A stretch of DNA of 64,000 nt from Helicobacter pametensis ATCC 51478 (GTDB taxonomy: Bacteria > Campylobacterota > Campylobacteria > Campylobacterales > Helicobacteraceae): positions 1 to 64,000 of the forward strand of contig NZ_JADE01000008.1 of NCBI RefSeq assembly GCF_000518225.1. Direction: 5' to 3'. The number at the start of each line of letters is the position of its first letter. Within the stretch, counting starts at the first letter, position 1. Positions 9,674-19,364 of this stretch are shown here, piece by piece. The notes beneath the pieces were generated by a model. The model saw only the letters and a list, made by a program, of their open reading frames with translations. It did not search any database and had not been told where the DNA came from. Both the position numbers and the translations under genes were made by a program.

Positions 9674-10563
9674 AGCAAACAACGATAAAACGGCGTGTTG
9701 AGGTTGTAGGGATTGGGTTGCACAAAGGAGTGCCAGTCAAGATGTCTCTTGATCCAGCTCCAGCTGATAGTGGGATTGTGTTTTTTAGGACAGATTTGGA
9801 TGTTAAGATTCCCTTGCATCCTGATTTTGTTGTAGATACGACAATGGCCACTGTTTTGGGCAAGGATGGTGCCAAGATTAGCACGATTGAACATTTTTTG
9901 TCTGCTGTGCATGCCTATGGGATTGATAATCTTTTGGTGAGTGTGGATAATGAAGAGATTCCCATCATGGATGGAAGTGCCATTGGGTATTGTGCACTCC
10001 TTGATGAGGCAGAGATTGAAACCTTGGATGCCAACAAAAAGGCAATTGAGATCAAAAAACCCATTGAGGTAAGAGATGGGGAAAAATTTGTCCGTATCGA
10101 GCCAAGTGACAAAACGATTTTTGATTTCAAGATCAAATTTGATCACCCCAGTATCAAAGAACAAGTGTATTGTTTCAAATTTAGCACCCAAGCCTATAAA
10201 GAAGAGATCGCAAGGGCTAGGACTTTTGGTTTTTTGAGTGAGGTGAATTATTTGCGCTCTATTGGGCTTGCTAAAGGCGGTGGGCTGCATAATTGTATTG
10301 TTTTGGATGAGAATGGTGTGCTCAATAAAGAAGGGTTACGCTATCCTGAAGAGTTTGCAAGGCATAAGATTTTGGATGCTATTGGGGATATGGCGATTTT
10401 GGGGATGCCTCTACTTGGGACTTATGTCGCCTTTGCAGGAAGTCATAAGCTCAACCATCTTCTCACAAAACAAATTTTGGCACAGAGTGATGCTTATGAG
10501 ATTGTGACACTGCCAGATTTTGAGAAGGAGAGTGAGGCTGAATTTGCTTATGCAAAAGAATGA
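9670..10563 (+). CDS. lpxC: UDP-3-O-acyl-N-acetylglucosamine deacetylase
   Basis: Zinc enzyme for the committed step of lipid A synthesis. 297 residues. It shows GIGLHKG (about 15-21), the zinc-binding [16 protein letters not shown] (His near 77), DGSA (about 101), and [12 protein letters not shown], which supplies the other zinc ligands (about 232-243). Length matches the family. It overlaps the M23 gene by four bases and the tsaB-like gene by 14 bases, so these are one operon. Confidence 0.97.
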   Translation: MKQTTIKRRVEVVGIGLHKGVPVKMSLDPAPADSGIVFFRTDLDVKIPLHPDFVVDTTMATVLGKDGAKISTIEHFLSAVHAYGIDNLLVSVDNEEIPIMDGSAIGYCALLDEAEIETLDANKKAIEIKKPIEVRDGEKFVRIEPSDKTIFDFKIKFDHPSIKEQVYCFKFSTQAYKEEIARARTFGFLSEVNYLRSIGLAKGGGLHNCIVLDENGVLNKEGLRYPEEFARHKILDAIGDMAILGMPLLGTYVAFAGSHKLNHLLTKQILAQSDAYEIVTLPDFEKESEAEFAYAKE

Positions 10564-11002
10564 TTTGCTGCTTCTCTCTAGTGTTTCTCCTATTTTATAT
10601 GGGATCTACACTCAGAGTAGATTGGTGCGATCTTTTGAGAGTCATCAAAAAACTCTTGATGCTCTAGTGGATCTTCACAAAATCCTTGAATCTGAAAATG
10701 TGGGAAGAATCTTTTATGCAAGAGGGCCTGGGAGTTTTACAGCCATCAAATTGACACATATTTTTTTGCAAACTCTTAAGGTGATAGAGGGGATTGAGCT
10801 ATTTTGCACAGATTCATTTTTTTTCAATAAAAATGCTCCAATCAAGGCATTTGGGAATCGTTATTTTCAAAAGCAAAATGAAAATATAGTGCTAGAGAGC
10901 TTTAGTGAGGAGCCTTTGTGTAAATTTATGCTTCCTGAATTTTTGGATGAAAGCAAGTTTGATCAAGCATGTGAGCCGCTATATGTGCTCCCTGCGGTTT
11001 AA
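10550..11002 (+). CDS. tsaB: TsaB-like protein (tRNA t6A biosynthesis), short form
   Basis: A 150-residue protein with the TsaB landmark [10 protein letters not shown] near residues 60-69 and the N-terminal ASKHA-type strand. TsaB partners TsaD and TsaE in threonylcarbamoyl adenosine formation. It is well below the usual 220-230 residues. The C-terminal lobe is missing or very divergent, as in the Helicobacter gene between lpxC and thrB. I chose ATG 10550 because it leaves a family-like N-terminus and only a short overlap with lpxC. Confidence 0.72.
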   Translation: MQKNDLLLLSSVSPILYGIYTQSRLVRSFESHQKTLDALVDLHKILESENVGRIFYARGPGSFTAIKLTHIFLQTLKVIEGIELFCTDSFFFNKNAPIKAFGNRYFQKQNENIVLESFSEEPLCKFMLPEFLDESKFDQACEPLYVLPAV

Positions 11003-11011
11003 GGAGAAATT

Positions 11012-11893
11012 TTGGTTATCACAGTTCCAGCGACAAGTGCCAATCTTGGTCCAGGATTTGATTGTCTTGGATTGGCGCTTAATTTTAGGAATCGTTTTGA
11101 GATTGTGCCTGCCCTTGAGACAAAGGTCGTGATCAAGGGAGAGGGGGCAGAGAGATTGAGAGCAGATGAGAATAATTTGTTTATCAAGATTTTTAGAGAA
11201 ACACTTAGGGATCTTGGAGTAAAAGAGAGGCATTTTCACTTCAAGTTTTTCAATCAGATTCCCATATCGCGCGGGCTTGGAAGTAGCTCTGCAATGATTG
11301 TAGGGGCGATTAGTGGAGCTTATGCGATTGCGGGCAAAAGACTAGATAAGGGAGCGATCTTAAATCGTGCAATTGGATATGAGAAGCATCCTGATAATAT
11401 CGCTCCAGCGACATTTGGAGGCTTTGTAGTTTCGATGCTTGAGAAGCATAAGGTTTTTTATCTCAAGCAAACTTTACCCAAAGAGATTAGAGCTGTTGTT
11501 GTGATTCCAGATCGTCCCATGAATACAAAATACTCACGCTCTCTCTTACCTCAGGAATATAGCGTTAAGGATTGTGTGTTTAATATTTCACACGCAAGTT
11601 TTCTGAGCGGAATCTTTTGGAGTGGAAAATGGGAATTTCTCAATCTTGCTAGCAAGGATATGCTACATCAAGATAGACGAATGGGAACATTTCCTATTCT
11701 TAAAGAAGTGCAACGATTTGCACTCTCCAATGGTGCCTTGATGAGCACGCTTTCTGGGAGTGGATCAACGATTTTTAATCTTTGCTATGCAGATGATAAA
11801 ACTAAGCTTGCCAAGAAGCTTAGTGAGCGTTTTGGTGAGTTTAGGGTGCTTGCTTTGGATTTTGATAATTTAGGTGTCCTCAAACAAGGCTAA
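11012..11893 (+). CDS. thrB: Homoserine kinase
   Basis: GHMP-family kinase that phosphorylates homoserine on the way to threonine. 293 residues. The N-terminal VPATSANLGPGFDCLGLAL and the ATP-binding PISRGLGSSSAMIVGA (about residues 86-101) are both present, as is the C-terminal motif SGSGSTIF near 249. The start is TTG 11012 with AAGGAG five bases upstream. The frame has no ATG near the conserved N-terminus. Confidence 0.95.
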   Translation: MVITVPATSANLGPGFDCLGLALNFRNRFEIVPALETKVVIKGEGAERLRADENNLFIKIFRETLRDLGVKERHFHFKFFNQIPISRGLGSSSAMIVGAISGAYAIAGKRLDKGAILNRAIGYEKHPDNIAPATFGGFVVSMLEKHKVFYLKQTLPKEIRAVVVIPDRPMNTKYSRSLLPQEYSVKDCVFNISHASFLSGIFWSGKWEFLNLASKDMLHQDRRMGTFPILKEVQRFALSNGALMSTLSGSGSTIFNLCYADDKTKLAKKLSERFGEFRVLALDFDNLGVLKQG

Positions 11894-11902
11894 TTTGGTA
11901 GA

Positions 11903-12199
11903 ATGGCTGATTTTGAAAAGATGCACTCACTGGCTTCGGCGAAAAGCATTCGGATGTGTGTTGTTTGTCGAAATCGATTTGTGCAAAAGGATCTTTTAAG
12001 GCTATCGATGAGGGGTGATGGCTTGAAAGTTTTTGATGGTTATGGGAGAAGTTTTTATCTCTGTCCTGAATGCTTGAAAAATCCAAAATCAGAGGATAGA
12101 CTCGCAAAAATCAAAAAATTCGATGCCCAAGCCAGACATCAGATGAAGGAGATTATCGTTTTATGGGAATCACGATCAAGGAATTTGCTACAGAGTTAG
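11903..12199 (+). CDS. ylxR: YlxR-family RNA-binding protein (DUF448)
   Basis: A 98-residue basic protein with the family start RMCVVCRNRF (residues 17-26) and GRSFYLCPEC near 49-58. YlxR proteins sit directly ahead of infB in most bacteria. In some species they modulate RNase P. It overlaps infB by 37 bases, which suggests coupled translation. Confidence 0.88.
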   Translation: MADFEKMHSLASAKSIRMCVVCRNRFVQKDLLRLSMRGDGLKVFDGYGRSFYLCPECLKNPKSEDRLAKIKKFDAQARHQMKEIIVLWESRSRNLLQS

Positions 12200-14712
12200 C
12201 AATAAATAATGTCAAAGAAGTCATTGAAAAAGCCAAAGAGATCGGAATTGCTGTCAAAAATGCGAGCACTATGATTGATGATGAGGATGCTGAGAAGCTT
12301 GCAAATTATATTGAGAGTGGGATTCTTCCAGAGGGGGCTAAAAAATCCCAAAGCAAATCCAAAGCAGAAAAGAAACCAGCTAAAGATTCAAAAAAATCAG
12401 AAGTGAAGGAAGCCACCAAAAAAGAAGAATCGCCCAAGCAGGTAAAACAAGAAAAAAAAGCTGAAATTTTGGAGTCATCCAATAGTGCGCCGAGCAAAGA
12501 AGAGCAACTAGCTAGCAAGCGCGTAGGAATCACGATTGTCAAAAAAGGCAAAGAATCTCAAGAAAAGATTCAAAGAGAAGAAGCCAAGCAAACTTCTATC
12601 GCACCAAGTATCAAAGATTTGTTTCAAGAGATCAAAACAGAAGAGAAAGAAGAAGTTCTACCCAAGATTCGCAAAAAAGAAAAACCAAAGCTCCATGTTT
12701 CACATAAACAAAATGAGCAAAAGATGGATATCGATCGTGATTTTGGCAATAGCTATGAAGATGAGAGCGATGAGATCGTGTTGTTTGATTTGCATGAGCA
12801 AGAGATCAAAAATGAAGATGAGGAAAACAAAGCCAAACAAGCTCTTGTAGATCGTGTCCAGATTCAAAAGCGCAATAAATGGGTCAATGAAGGCTCAATT
12901 AGACGCGATCGCAAGAAGCGTAAGGCTCCAGCTGCTCCGATTGAGAAGAAGAGTGTCCAAAGTGCGATCAGTATCCCTGAAGAGATTCGAGTTTATGAGT
13001 TTGCTGATGCTGCTGGAAGAGAGCTCAAAGAAGTGATTGGGGCGCTTTTTAGGCTTGGTGTTATGGTGACAAAGAATGATTTCTTGGATCGTGATGCGCT
13101 AGAAATTTTGGCTGAAGAGTTTAGCCTTGAGATTTCTTTCCAGAATCTTGTGCCAGAGCTTGAGATCCAAGAGGAGATTGAGGATTTAGAACAATTTGAG
13201 CGACCCCCAGTTGTGACAATTATGGGACATGTCGATCATGGAAAAACCTCACTCCTTGATAAAATCCGTAATTCAAGGGTTGCCAGTGGAGAAGCTGGGG
13301 GGATCACACAGCACATCGGTGCTTATATGGTAGAAAAAAATGGCAAGATGATTTCTTTTATCGATACTCCAGGGCATGAGGCTTTTACGGAGATGAGATC
13401 GCGCGGGGCTCAAGTCACAGATATTGCGATCATCGTTGTGGCAGCTGATGATGGGGTCAAGCAGCAAACTATCGAAGCACTCAATCATGCAAAAGCCGCC
13501 GGTGTGCAAATCATTATCGCAATCAATAAAATGGATAAAGAAAATGCCAATCCCGATAAGGCAAAGGCCGAATGCGCCGAGCTTGGATTCACTCCAAGTG
13601 AGTGGGGAGGAGAATATGACTTTATTCCGCTTTCTGCTAGGACAGGTGAGGGAATCGAGGATCTTTTAGAAAATATCTTGGTCCAAGCTGAGCTTCTTGA
13701 GCTCAAAGCTCATCATGGGCAATATGCTAAAGCTGTTGTATTGGAGGGGAGCTTGGAAAAAGGGCGCGGGCCTGTGGCGACAGTCATTGTCCAAAGTGGG
13801 ATTTTGCGTGTGGGGGATCCGATCGTAGCAGATACTGCTTATGGGCGTGTTAGAGCGCTTTTGAATGATAGAGGAGAGAGTATCAAGGAGCTTTATCCAT
13901 CAGGTGTGGCTGTTGTGACAGGACTTTCTGAAGTGCCAAGTGCTGGTTCTAATCTTGTGAGTGTGGAAAATGACAGCATCGCACGAGAGCACGCTATCCA
14001 AAAGACTGCTTATTTGCGTCAAAAAGAATTGAGCAAGAGCACTAAGGTAAGCTTTGATGAGCTTGGAGAGATGGTGGCAAAGGGACAGCTTAAATCATTG
14101 CCTGTGATTATCAAGGCTGATACTCAAGGTTCGCTTGAGGCAATCAAAGGAAGTTTGCTTAAACTCAATGAAGAGAATAATGAAGTGGCGATCAATATGA
14201 TTAGTTTTGGGGTGGGAGGAATCTCTGAGAGTGATATTTCTTTGGCAAGTGCATCAGAAAATTGTGTGATTTTGGGATTCAATGTGCGTCCTGCAGGAAG
14301 TGTGAAAAATAAAGCCAAAGAATTGGGAGTCGAGATCAAAACCTATTCGATCATTTATGGTTTGATTGATGATGTGAAGGCATTGGTTTCTGGAATGATG
14401 TCTCCTGTTTTTGAAGAAGAAAATACTGGACAAGCTGAGGTGAGAGAAACATTTAATATCCCCAAAGTCGGGACGATTGCTGGATGTTTTGTGGTTGATG
14501 GAAGTATTCAGCGAGGGATCAAGGTGCGCCTTATCCGAAATGGAGTGGTCGTGCATAATGGAAGTATCGTTTCGCTTAAGCGCTTCAAAGATGATGTCAA
14601 AGAAGTTGCCAAAGGATATGAGTGTGGAATCATGCTTGAGAATTTCAATGATGTGCGCGTTGGCGATGTGTTTGAAACCTATAGAGAAATAGCAAAAAAA
14701 CAGAGTTTATAA
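12163..14712 (+). CDS. infB: Translation initiation factor IF-2
   Basis: GTPase that brings initiator tRNA to the ribosome. 849 residues: an N-terminal helical domain (GITIKEFATELAINN), a long Lys/Glu-rich linker (about 60-260), a second N-domain, then the G domain with GHVDHGKTSLLD (G1, about 356-367), DTPGHEAF (G3) and NKMDKE (G4), and the C-terminal fMet-tRNA binding domain. The linker is low-complexity. Lies between ylxR and rbfA in the usual order. Confidence 0.97.
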   Translation: MGITIKEFATELAINNVKEVIEKAKEIGIAVKNASTMIDDEDAEKLANYIESGILPEGAKKSQSKSKAEKKPAKDSKKSEVKEATKKEESPKQVKQEKKAEILESSNSAPSKEEQLASKRVGITIVKKGKESQEKIQREEAKQTSIAPSIKDLFQEIKTEEKEEVLPKIRKKEKPKLHVSHKQNEQKMDIDRDFGNSYEDESDEIVLFDLHEQEIKNEDEENKAKQALVDRVQIQKRNKWVNEGSIRRDRKKRKAPAAPIEKKSVQSAISIPEEIRVYEFADAAGRELKEVIGALFRLGVMVTKNDFLDRDALEILAEEFSLEISFQNLVPELEIQEEIEDLEQFERPPVVTIMGHVDHGKTSLLDKIRNSRVASGEAGGITQHIGAYMVEKNGKMISFIDTPGHEAFTEMRSRGAQVTDIAIIVVAADDGVKQQTIEALNHAKAAGVQIIIAINKMDKENANPDKAKAECAELGFTPSEWGGEYDFIPLSARTGEGIEDLLENILVQAELLELKAHHGQYAKAVVLEGSLEKGRGPVATVIVQSGILRVGDPIVADTAYGRVRALLNDRGESIKELYPSGVAVVTGLSEVPSAGSNLVSVENDSIAREHAIQKTAYLRQKELSKSTKVSFDELGEMVAKGQLKSLPVIIKADTQGSLEAIKGSLLKLNEENNEVAINMISFGVGGISESDISLASASENCVILGFNVRPAGSVKNKAKELGVEIKTYSIIYGLIDDVKALVSGMMSPVFEEENTGQAEVRETFNIPKVGTIAGCFVVDGSIQRGIKVRLIRNGVVVHNGSIVSLKRFKDDVKEVAKGYECGIMLENFNDVRVGDVFETYREIAKKQSL

Positions 14713-15071
14713 TGGATGAAAAGATCAAACTTCAACGATCTCAATCACTGCTCAAAGAGCTTGTATCTGAGGCATTGAGCACCCTAAGCAATCCAGATCT
14801 TCACTCTCTTAGCGTGACAGATGTGGTGTGTTCAAGGGGAAAATATCATGCAGAAGTTTTTATCGAATCTAGTGATCTCTCTCCTCAAGAGCGAACCTTA
14901 ATATTAAAAGAACTCAAAAAAGCAGAAGGAGCTTTGCGGGAATATATTTTGAGATCAAGTGGGTGGTTTAAATGCCCAAAGTTAAGCTTTAAGTGTGATG
15001 ATAGTCTGATCTCAAGAAATAATTTGGATCAGATTTTTGCTCAAATTGCAAAGGAGAGGGAGGGATCGTGA
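14712..15071 (+). CDS. rbfA: Ribosome-binding factor A
   Basis: Small KH-fold protein (119 residues) needed for 30S maturation and 16S rRNA 5' end processing. It shows the family pattern LVSEALSTLSNPDLHSLSVTDV near the N-terminus and a following strand that pairs with helix 'LKKAEGALREYI'. Its ATG overlaps the infB stop (TAATG), and its end overlaps rimP by four bases. Confidence 0.88.
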   Translation: MDEKIKLQRSQSLLKELVSEALSTLSNPDLHSLSVTDVVCSRGKYHAEVFIESSDLSPQERTLILKELKKAEGALREYILRSSGWFKCPKLSFKCDDSLISRNNLDQIFAQIAKEREGS

Positions 15072-15505
15072 TTTCTTTGGAGATTCAAGAAAAGATTGAG
15101 CAGTATGTCAAGAGCTGTGGTTGTGAGCTTTATGGGGTTGAGCTTTTGAGGGAAAATAACCAAGAGATTCTTAGAGTGAGCATCTATTCCCCTCAAGGAG
15201 TAAGCCTAGATCAGTGTCAAGAGGTAAGTCAGCTACTCTCTCCATTTTTGGATGTTGAGGATCCTATCTCTTCAGAATATGTGCTAGAGGTAAGTTCTCC
15301 TGGGGTAGAAAGAGTGCTTAAGAATCCTCGCCATTTTTTACTTTCATTGGGCGAAGAGATTGAGGTGAAGATGATGGATAAAAGCAAAATTCAAGGCAAA
15401 CTTCTCTCAAGCGATGAAGATTCTTTTGTCATTTGTGGTGCAAATGGGGAGCAAAAGATTGCCTACAGTCAAACAAAAAAGGTCAAAACAATTTTTCAAT
15501 GGTAA
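15068..15505 (+). CDS. rimP: Ribosome maturation factor RimP
   Basis: Cytoplasmic 145-residue protein for 30S subunit maturation. Recognised by YGVELLRENN...LRVSIYSPQGVSLDQC and the conserved YVLEVSSPGVERVL near residues 78-91, with a C-terminal Sm-like domain. It starts at GTG 15068, inside the rbfA end. Order infB-rbfA-rimP is conserved in Helicobacter. Confidence 0.92.
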   Translation: MISLEIQEKIEQYVKSCGCELYGVELLRENNQEILRVSIYSPQGVSLDQCQEVSQLLSPFLDVEDPISSEYVLEVSSPGVERVLKNPRHFLLSLGEEIEVKMMDKSKIQGKLLSSDEDSFVICGANGEQKIAYSQTKKVKTIFQW

Positions 15506-16527
15506 CAACAGAAGAGATCTTTCTTCTTCAAGCAATTGCAAAGGCTTGGGAGACACAGACCTTCGCACTCCCCAATCCATCTGTAGGTGCACTGATCTTA
15601 TCTGAGGATTTTCAAGTCTTGGCTTTGAAATCCCATGTGAGGTTTGGTTCTTCTCATGCTGAATTATTGGCACTCAAGCAAGCTTTTTTGAGACTTTCGC
15701 CCCAAGAACCACAAGTCAATCTAGATTCTCTTTCTCCCAAAGAATTATGGGAGTTTTTAGCACTTCATCACGGTGGAATATTTGAGGGATGTAGTATTTT
15801 TGTCACATTGGAGCCTTGTTTGCATGAAGGAAAAACCCCTTCATGTGCCAAACTGCTTGCGATTCTTAAACCTAAGCGTGTGATTTTTGGATCCTATGAT
15901 TTGACAGACCAAGCTCAGGGTGGGGCTCAATTTTTATCTTCTTGTGGAATTGAGGTGATTGGCGGAATCTGCTTGGAAGAAAGCTTAAATTTGCTCTATC
16001 CCTTCCTTACCTATCTCAAAAAAGGAAGATTTAATCTCTTTAAACTTGCCCAACGCCTTAATGGAGATTATAAGCGTGGGCAGATTTCTAATATGGATTC
16101 TAAAATTTTTACACATACACAACGAAGTAATGCTGATTTGATCGTCGTGTCAGGCAATACGGTGAGATGTGATCATCCACGCCTAGATACGCGCTTTTCG
16201 CGTTGGCAAAATAAAACCCCCCGTATTGAAATTCTCACCAAACACTCTGCTCCACTAGATTCAATCTGTGCCAAAGAGATTAGAGTGTGTTATGACAAGG
16301 AAGAGTTGAGCTTGGAGAGAGGGTTCAATCTCATTGAGGGGGGATATCCGCTTTTGAAGGCATTGCAAGAGAGGATTGATTGTTTTTTGCTGATTGTGGC
16401 TCCTGTATTGGAAGGTATGGCTACAGATGTATCCTCCAAGATTGAATTTGATCTTTTGTATTTGTGTCAATTTGGACTTAAACAAAAGGATGTGGCTTTA
16501 TGGTTCAAGCCCAAAGACCATCTCTAA
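15499..16527 (+). CDS. ribD: Bifunctional riboflavin biosynthesis deaminase/reductase
   Basis: Two-step riboflavin enzyme of 342 residues. The N-terminal deaminase shows SSHAELLAL (zinc His, about 53) and the second zinc motif PCLHEGKTPSCAKLL (about 110-124). The C-terminal reductase is recognisable from ISNMDSKIFTHTQRSNAD but is short and divergent. The start is ATG 15499, which overlaps the rimP stop. A longer frame from 15433 would run back into rimP. Confidence 0.88.
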   Translation: MVTTEEIFLLQAIAKAWETQTFALPNPSVGALILSEDFQVLALKSHVRFGSSHAELLALKQAFLRLSPQEPQVNLDSLSPKELWEFLALHHGGIFEGCSIFVTLEPCLHEGKTPSCAKLLAILKPKRVIFGSYDLTDQAQGGAQFLSSCGIEVIGGICLEESLNLLYPFLTYLKKGRFNLFKLAQRLNGDYKRGQISNMDSKIFTHTQRSNADLIVVSGNTVRCDHPRLDTRFSRWQNKTPRIEILTKHSAPLDSICAKEIRVCYDKEELSLERGFNLIEGGYPLLKALQERIDCFLLIVAPVLEGMATDVSSKIEFDLLYLCQFGLKQKDVALWFKPKDHL

Positions 16528-17234
16528 TCCGTCTTTATCAGCTCAAAGATGGCTATTGCTACAACAGTGATAGTTTGTTTTTGTTTGCTTTTGCAAAGAG
16601 TTTCTTGAAGCGAGGGATGAGGGTGCTTGATGTGGGATGTGGAAGTGGGATTTTGGGAGCACTGTGTTTGAGGGATTTTGCATGCGAGCTAGAAATGATT
16701 GAAAAGGATCCAGCCAATGCTTTTTTGGCAAAGCTCAATGTGGCAGAAGCAATCTTGCATTGTGGTGATTTTTTGGATTTTAGGACTGAGAAAAAATTTG
16801 ATTTGGTGATTTCAAATCCTCCATTCTATCGAGGCGAGATTCTTCCATCCAAAAATGAGAGACTCAATCTTGCCCGCAATGAGCGATCTATGCCTTTGGA
16901 ATCAATGCTCAAATCCGTCAAAAGAGCATTGAAACCAAATGGGAAATTTGTGTTTTGTTATGATGCGAAAGAAGCTCACCGTGTATTTTATGCGCTTAGA
17001 GAGAGTGGGTTGAATGCTGAGGTAGCACGCTTTGTACATCCAAGAGAATCTCAAAATGCAACACTTATTATGATTTGTGCCAAGATTCAGAGTAAAAAAA
17101 GCTTGCAGATTCTTCCTCCACTTTTGACACATATTGGTTTGGAGCAGATGGATAACTCATCTGAGGTGAGAGAAATTTATTGGGAGTGCAATACTTATAG
17201 CATCAAGGTAGAAGCCAAGGACATTGGCTTCTAG
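16500..17234 (+). CDS. tRNA1(Val)-type N6-adenine methyltransferase (TrmN6/YfiC-like)
   Basis: SAM-dependent methyltransferase of 244 residues. It has the SAM motif VLDVGCGSGILG (about 42-53) and the N6-adenine catalytic motif NPPFY (about 111-115). The N-terminus QLKDGYCYNSDSLFLFAFA is typical of the YfiC/TrmN6 group that modifies A37 of tRNA1Val; substrate is inferred from family only. ATG 16500 overlaps ribD by 28 bases, with AAGGA nine bases upstream. Confidence 0.82.
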   Translation: MVQAQRPSLIRLYQLKDGYCYNSDSLFLFAFAKSFLKRGMRVLDVGCGSGILGALCLRDFACELEMIEKDPANAFLAKLNVAEAILHCGDFLDFRTEKKFDLVISNPPFYRGEILPSKNERLNLARNERSMPLESMLKSVKRALKPNGKFVFCYDAKEAHRVFYALRESGLNAEVARFVHPRESQNATLIMICAKIQSKKSLQILPPLLTHIGLEQMDNSSEVREIYWECNTYSIKVEAKDIGF

Positions 17235-17243
17235 TCGTTTTAT
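17209..17243 (+). terminator. Rho-independent terminator at the end of the methyltransferase gene
   Basis: Perfect 10-bp stem TAGAAGCCAA/TTGGCTTCTA with a five-base loop (17209-17233), overlapping the stop codon and followed by GTCGTTTTATTT. This closes the long plus-strand operon that began near mobA, before the convergent YceI gene. Confidence 0.7.
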
Positions 17244-17788
17244 TTGAGAGGAATTGTGAAACCAATTTCAACCTGAGACCATGTGAAGCCCTCATGGAGA
17301 CTTTCGCAGAGTTTGGCGAGACTTTCAAGTGCTTGATCCAATCTAAATGATCGCACATCTAGCACGCCTTTGGCAACTAATGTTCCCTCTTTGATTGTGT
17401 ATTGCATGGGAATAAGCTGGCTTTTTTTGTTCATTGTGATCTTTGCTAGGAGTGTGCCTTGATCTTTGCCTTCCATCACCTGCTCAATCTTAACCCTGAT
17501 GTCTTTGCTGGCAAAATGTTGGAAAAATCCTTGTGTGAGATTTTGCTCAGATGTGGGGTTGCCTGTGATGACTGTGCCAAGATTGATCTTGGCTGTTGCG
17601 CCAAGTAAAGCTCCGCTAATCCCATCTTGTTTGCCAAATTTATACTTAATATCAGCAAAGCTTCCCTTGACTGGAACCTTGAGGCTTGTTTTATAAGATT
17701 CCCAATACATTTGAATTTTGTTTGTGTCAAGGTTTGCTGCCAAACTATAGCTCATTGCCAAAAGTGATGCAAGAATGATCTTTTTCAC
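17240..17788 (-). CDS. YceI-family periplasmic lipid-binding protein
   Basis: A 182-residue protein with a clean signal peptide (MKKIILASLLAMSYSLAA) and the YceI lipocalin-like fold: alternating strands, 'VPVKGSFADIKYKFG' and 'KGVLDVRSFRLDQALESLAKLCESLHEG'. YceI proteins bind isoprenoid-type lipids. The family C-terminal half fits well. It stands alone, with a probable -10 (TAAAAT on the minus strand) near 17830. Ligand unknown. Confidence 0.82.
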   Translation of the reverse strand: MKKIILASLLAMSYSLAANLDTNKIQMYWESYKTSLKVPVKGSFADIKYKFGKQDGISGALLGATAKINLGTVITGNPTSEQNLTQGFFQHFASKDIRVKIEQVMEGKDQGTLLAKITMNKKSQLIPMQYTIKEGTLVAKGVLDVRSFRLDQALESLAKLCESLHEGFTWSQVEIGFTIPLK

Positions 17789-17901
17789 CGATATCTCCTT
17801 TGATTGACTTTCCCACCTTGAGGTATTTTACTTGATTAAAATTAAAAAAAGATAATTTTTATTTGTCCTATAGATGGGCAAAATTAGCATGGAGGATGAA
17901 G

Positions 17902-18714
17902 ATGATTTGTGTGTTTGATATTGAGAGTGTTCCTGATGTGGAGCTTTTGAGAGATAAGTTTGGATATGAGGGCGATGCGATGGAAGTCTGTTTGCAGGCT
18001 TTTGCAGATCAAAAAGAAAAGAGTGGAAGCGAGTTTTTGCCTATCGCTTTCCATCGAATTATCTCAATCGCGAGTGTTGTGTGTGATGAATATGGAAGAT
18101 TTGAGCGAGTGGGTGTATTTGGTCGCAAATGTGAGATCAATGATGAGAATCTTGAAGAGATCACTTTGGGAGAATTTCTCAAATGGTTTAACAAAAATCA
18201 ACCCAAACTTGTGAGCTTCAATGGGAGAGGATTTGATTTACCCACCATAATGCTTCGAGCCATGAAATACAATATGGAATCTCTGGCGTATTTTGAGCAA
18301 GACAATCCCCAATACAACAAAACCAAATGGGAAAATTATCGCGCAAGATATAGCGAGAGATTTCACACAGATTTGCTTGATAGTTTGGGACACTTTGGGA
18401 GTGTGAGGGGGTTAAGATTGGATGATGTGGCACATTTGTGTGGATTGCCAGGCAAATATGATGTGAGTGGTGATGAAGTTTATAGAATCTACTATGGCGA
18501 ATGCAATTTGGACAAAATCGATGAGTATTGTCAAAGTGATGTACTCAATACCTATTGGGTTTATTTAAAGTATGAGCTTCTTAAGGGTCAGATGACTTTG
18601 GGTGATTATGTGCAGGTTTTGCAAGGTTGGCTAGAGAAGTTTCCAAAGAATCGAGGATTTTCTGATATTTTTATCCAATCTATCCAAAAGGAAATCAAGC
18701 GATGTGCTATATAG
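17902..18714 (+). CDS. Predicted 3'-5' exonuclease, PolB-like
   Basis: DnaQ-like nuclease of 270 residues. Acidic motif I is VFDIES (residues 4-9), motif II SFNGRGFDLP (about 105-114), and motif III 'YCQSDVLNTYWVYLKYEL' (about 213-230). Matches the family of predicted PolB-like exonucleases. Two ATGs compete; ATG 17902 has GGAGG at a spacing of six and places motif I next to the N-terminus. Substrate is unknown. Confidence 0.82.
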   Translation: MICVFDIESVPDVELLRDKFGYEGDAMEVCLQAFADQKEKSGSEFLPIAFHRIISIASVVCDEYGRFERVGVFGRKCEINDENLEEITLGEFLKWFNKNQPKLVSFNGRGFDLPTIMLRAMKYNMESLAYFEQDNPQYNKTKWENYRARYSERFHTDLLDSLGHFGSVRGLRLDDVAHLCGLPGKYDVSGDEVYRIYYGECNLDKIDEYCQSDVLNTYWVYLKYELLKGQMTLGDYVQVLQGWLEKFPKNRGFSDIFIQSIQKEIKRCAI

Positions 18715-18932
18715 ATGAAAACGGAGAAGTTTTCTCAAGAGAAGATTTGATCAAAAAAATCACATCCTTGCTCAATAGAATTGATTCTCAGCAAGAGAGT
18801 ATATTGTGTGTGGATGTGATGGAAAGTTTGGAAATCTCTGATCTTGGAGCGATTTATAAGGGATTGCTTAAAAAAGAAGGAAAAGAGATTGAACAAAATC
18901 AAGAATGGCTCCTAGGCCTCGCACGCTTATGA
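18702..18932 (+). CDS. Conserved small protein of unknown function
   Basis: A 76-residue acidic, helical protein (ISREDL-type start, 'VMESLEISDLGAIYKGLLKKEGKEIE'). No domain recognised. Its ATG overlaps the exonuclease end by 13 bases, so it is translated with it. It lies just upstream of cheY. Confidence 0.65.
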   Translation: MCYIDENGEVFSREDLIKKITSLLNRIDSQQESILCVDVMESLEISDLGAIYKGLLKKEGKEIEQNQEWLLGLARL

Positions 18933-18945
18933 GAATTTCTTGTGT

Positions 18946-18951
18946 TATGAT
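18946..18951 (+). promoter_or_regulatory. Probable -10 box for cheY-prmA
   Basis: TGTTATGAT contains TATGAT with an upstream TG, about 33 bases ahead of the cheY start, in the only gap of this block. Confidence 0.5.
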
Positions 18952-18983
18952 TTCGCGTTTGATTTTGATCCTAGGAGAGCCAA

Positions 18984-19364
18984 TTGAAATTGCTTATTGT
19001 TGATGATAGCTCGACAATGCGGAGAATTATAAATAATACTTTAATCAGGCTAGGATATGAAGAGATTCTTGAGGCAGAAAATGGGCTGCAAGCTTGGGAA
19101 ATTTTGGACAAAAATAGTGATATTGGGGTATTGATCACGGATTGGAATATGCCTGAGATGAATGGGCTTGAGCTAGTTAGAAAAACAAGAGCAGATAAGC
19201 GATTTGTTGATATTCCTATTATTATGGTGACAACAGAAGGGGGGAAAGTTGAGGTGATTACAGCTATCAAAGCAGGAGTCAATAACTATATCGTCAAGCC
19301 CTTTACTCCACAAATCCTCAAAGAAAAACTTGAGGCTGTTTTGGGAATCAATGAAGAACAATAA
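18984..19364 (+). CDS. cheY: Chemotaxis response regulator CheY
   Basis: Single receiver domain of 126 residues. The acid pocket is VDDSS (Asp7-Asp8), the phosphoacceptor Asp lies in ITDWNMPEMNG (about residue 53), followed by MVTTEG (Thr near 82) and the conserved KPF (Lys near 104). CheY-P binds the flagellar switch. It starts at TTG 18984 with TAGGAG upstream. The cheY-prmA-ftsH order is that of Helicobacter. Confidence 0.95.
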   Translation: MKLLIVDDSSTMRRIINNTLIRLGYEEILEAENGLQAWEILDKNSDIGVLITDWNMPEMNGLELVRKTRADKRFVDIPIIMVTTEGGKVEVITAIKAGVNNYIVKPFTPQILKEKLEAVLGINEEQ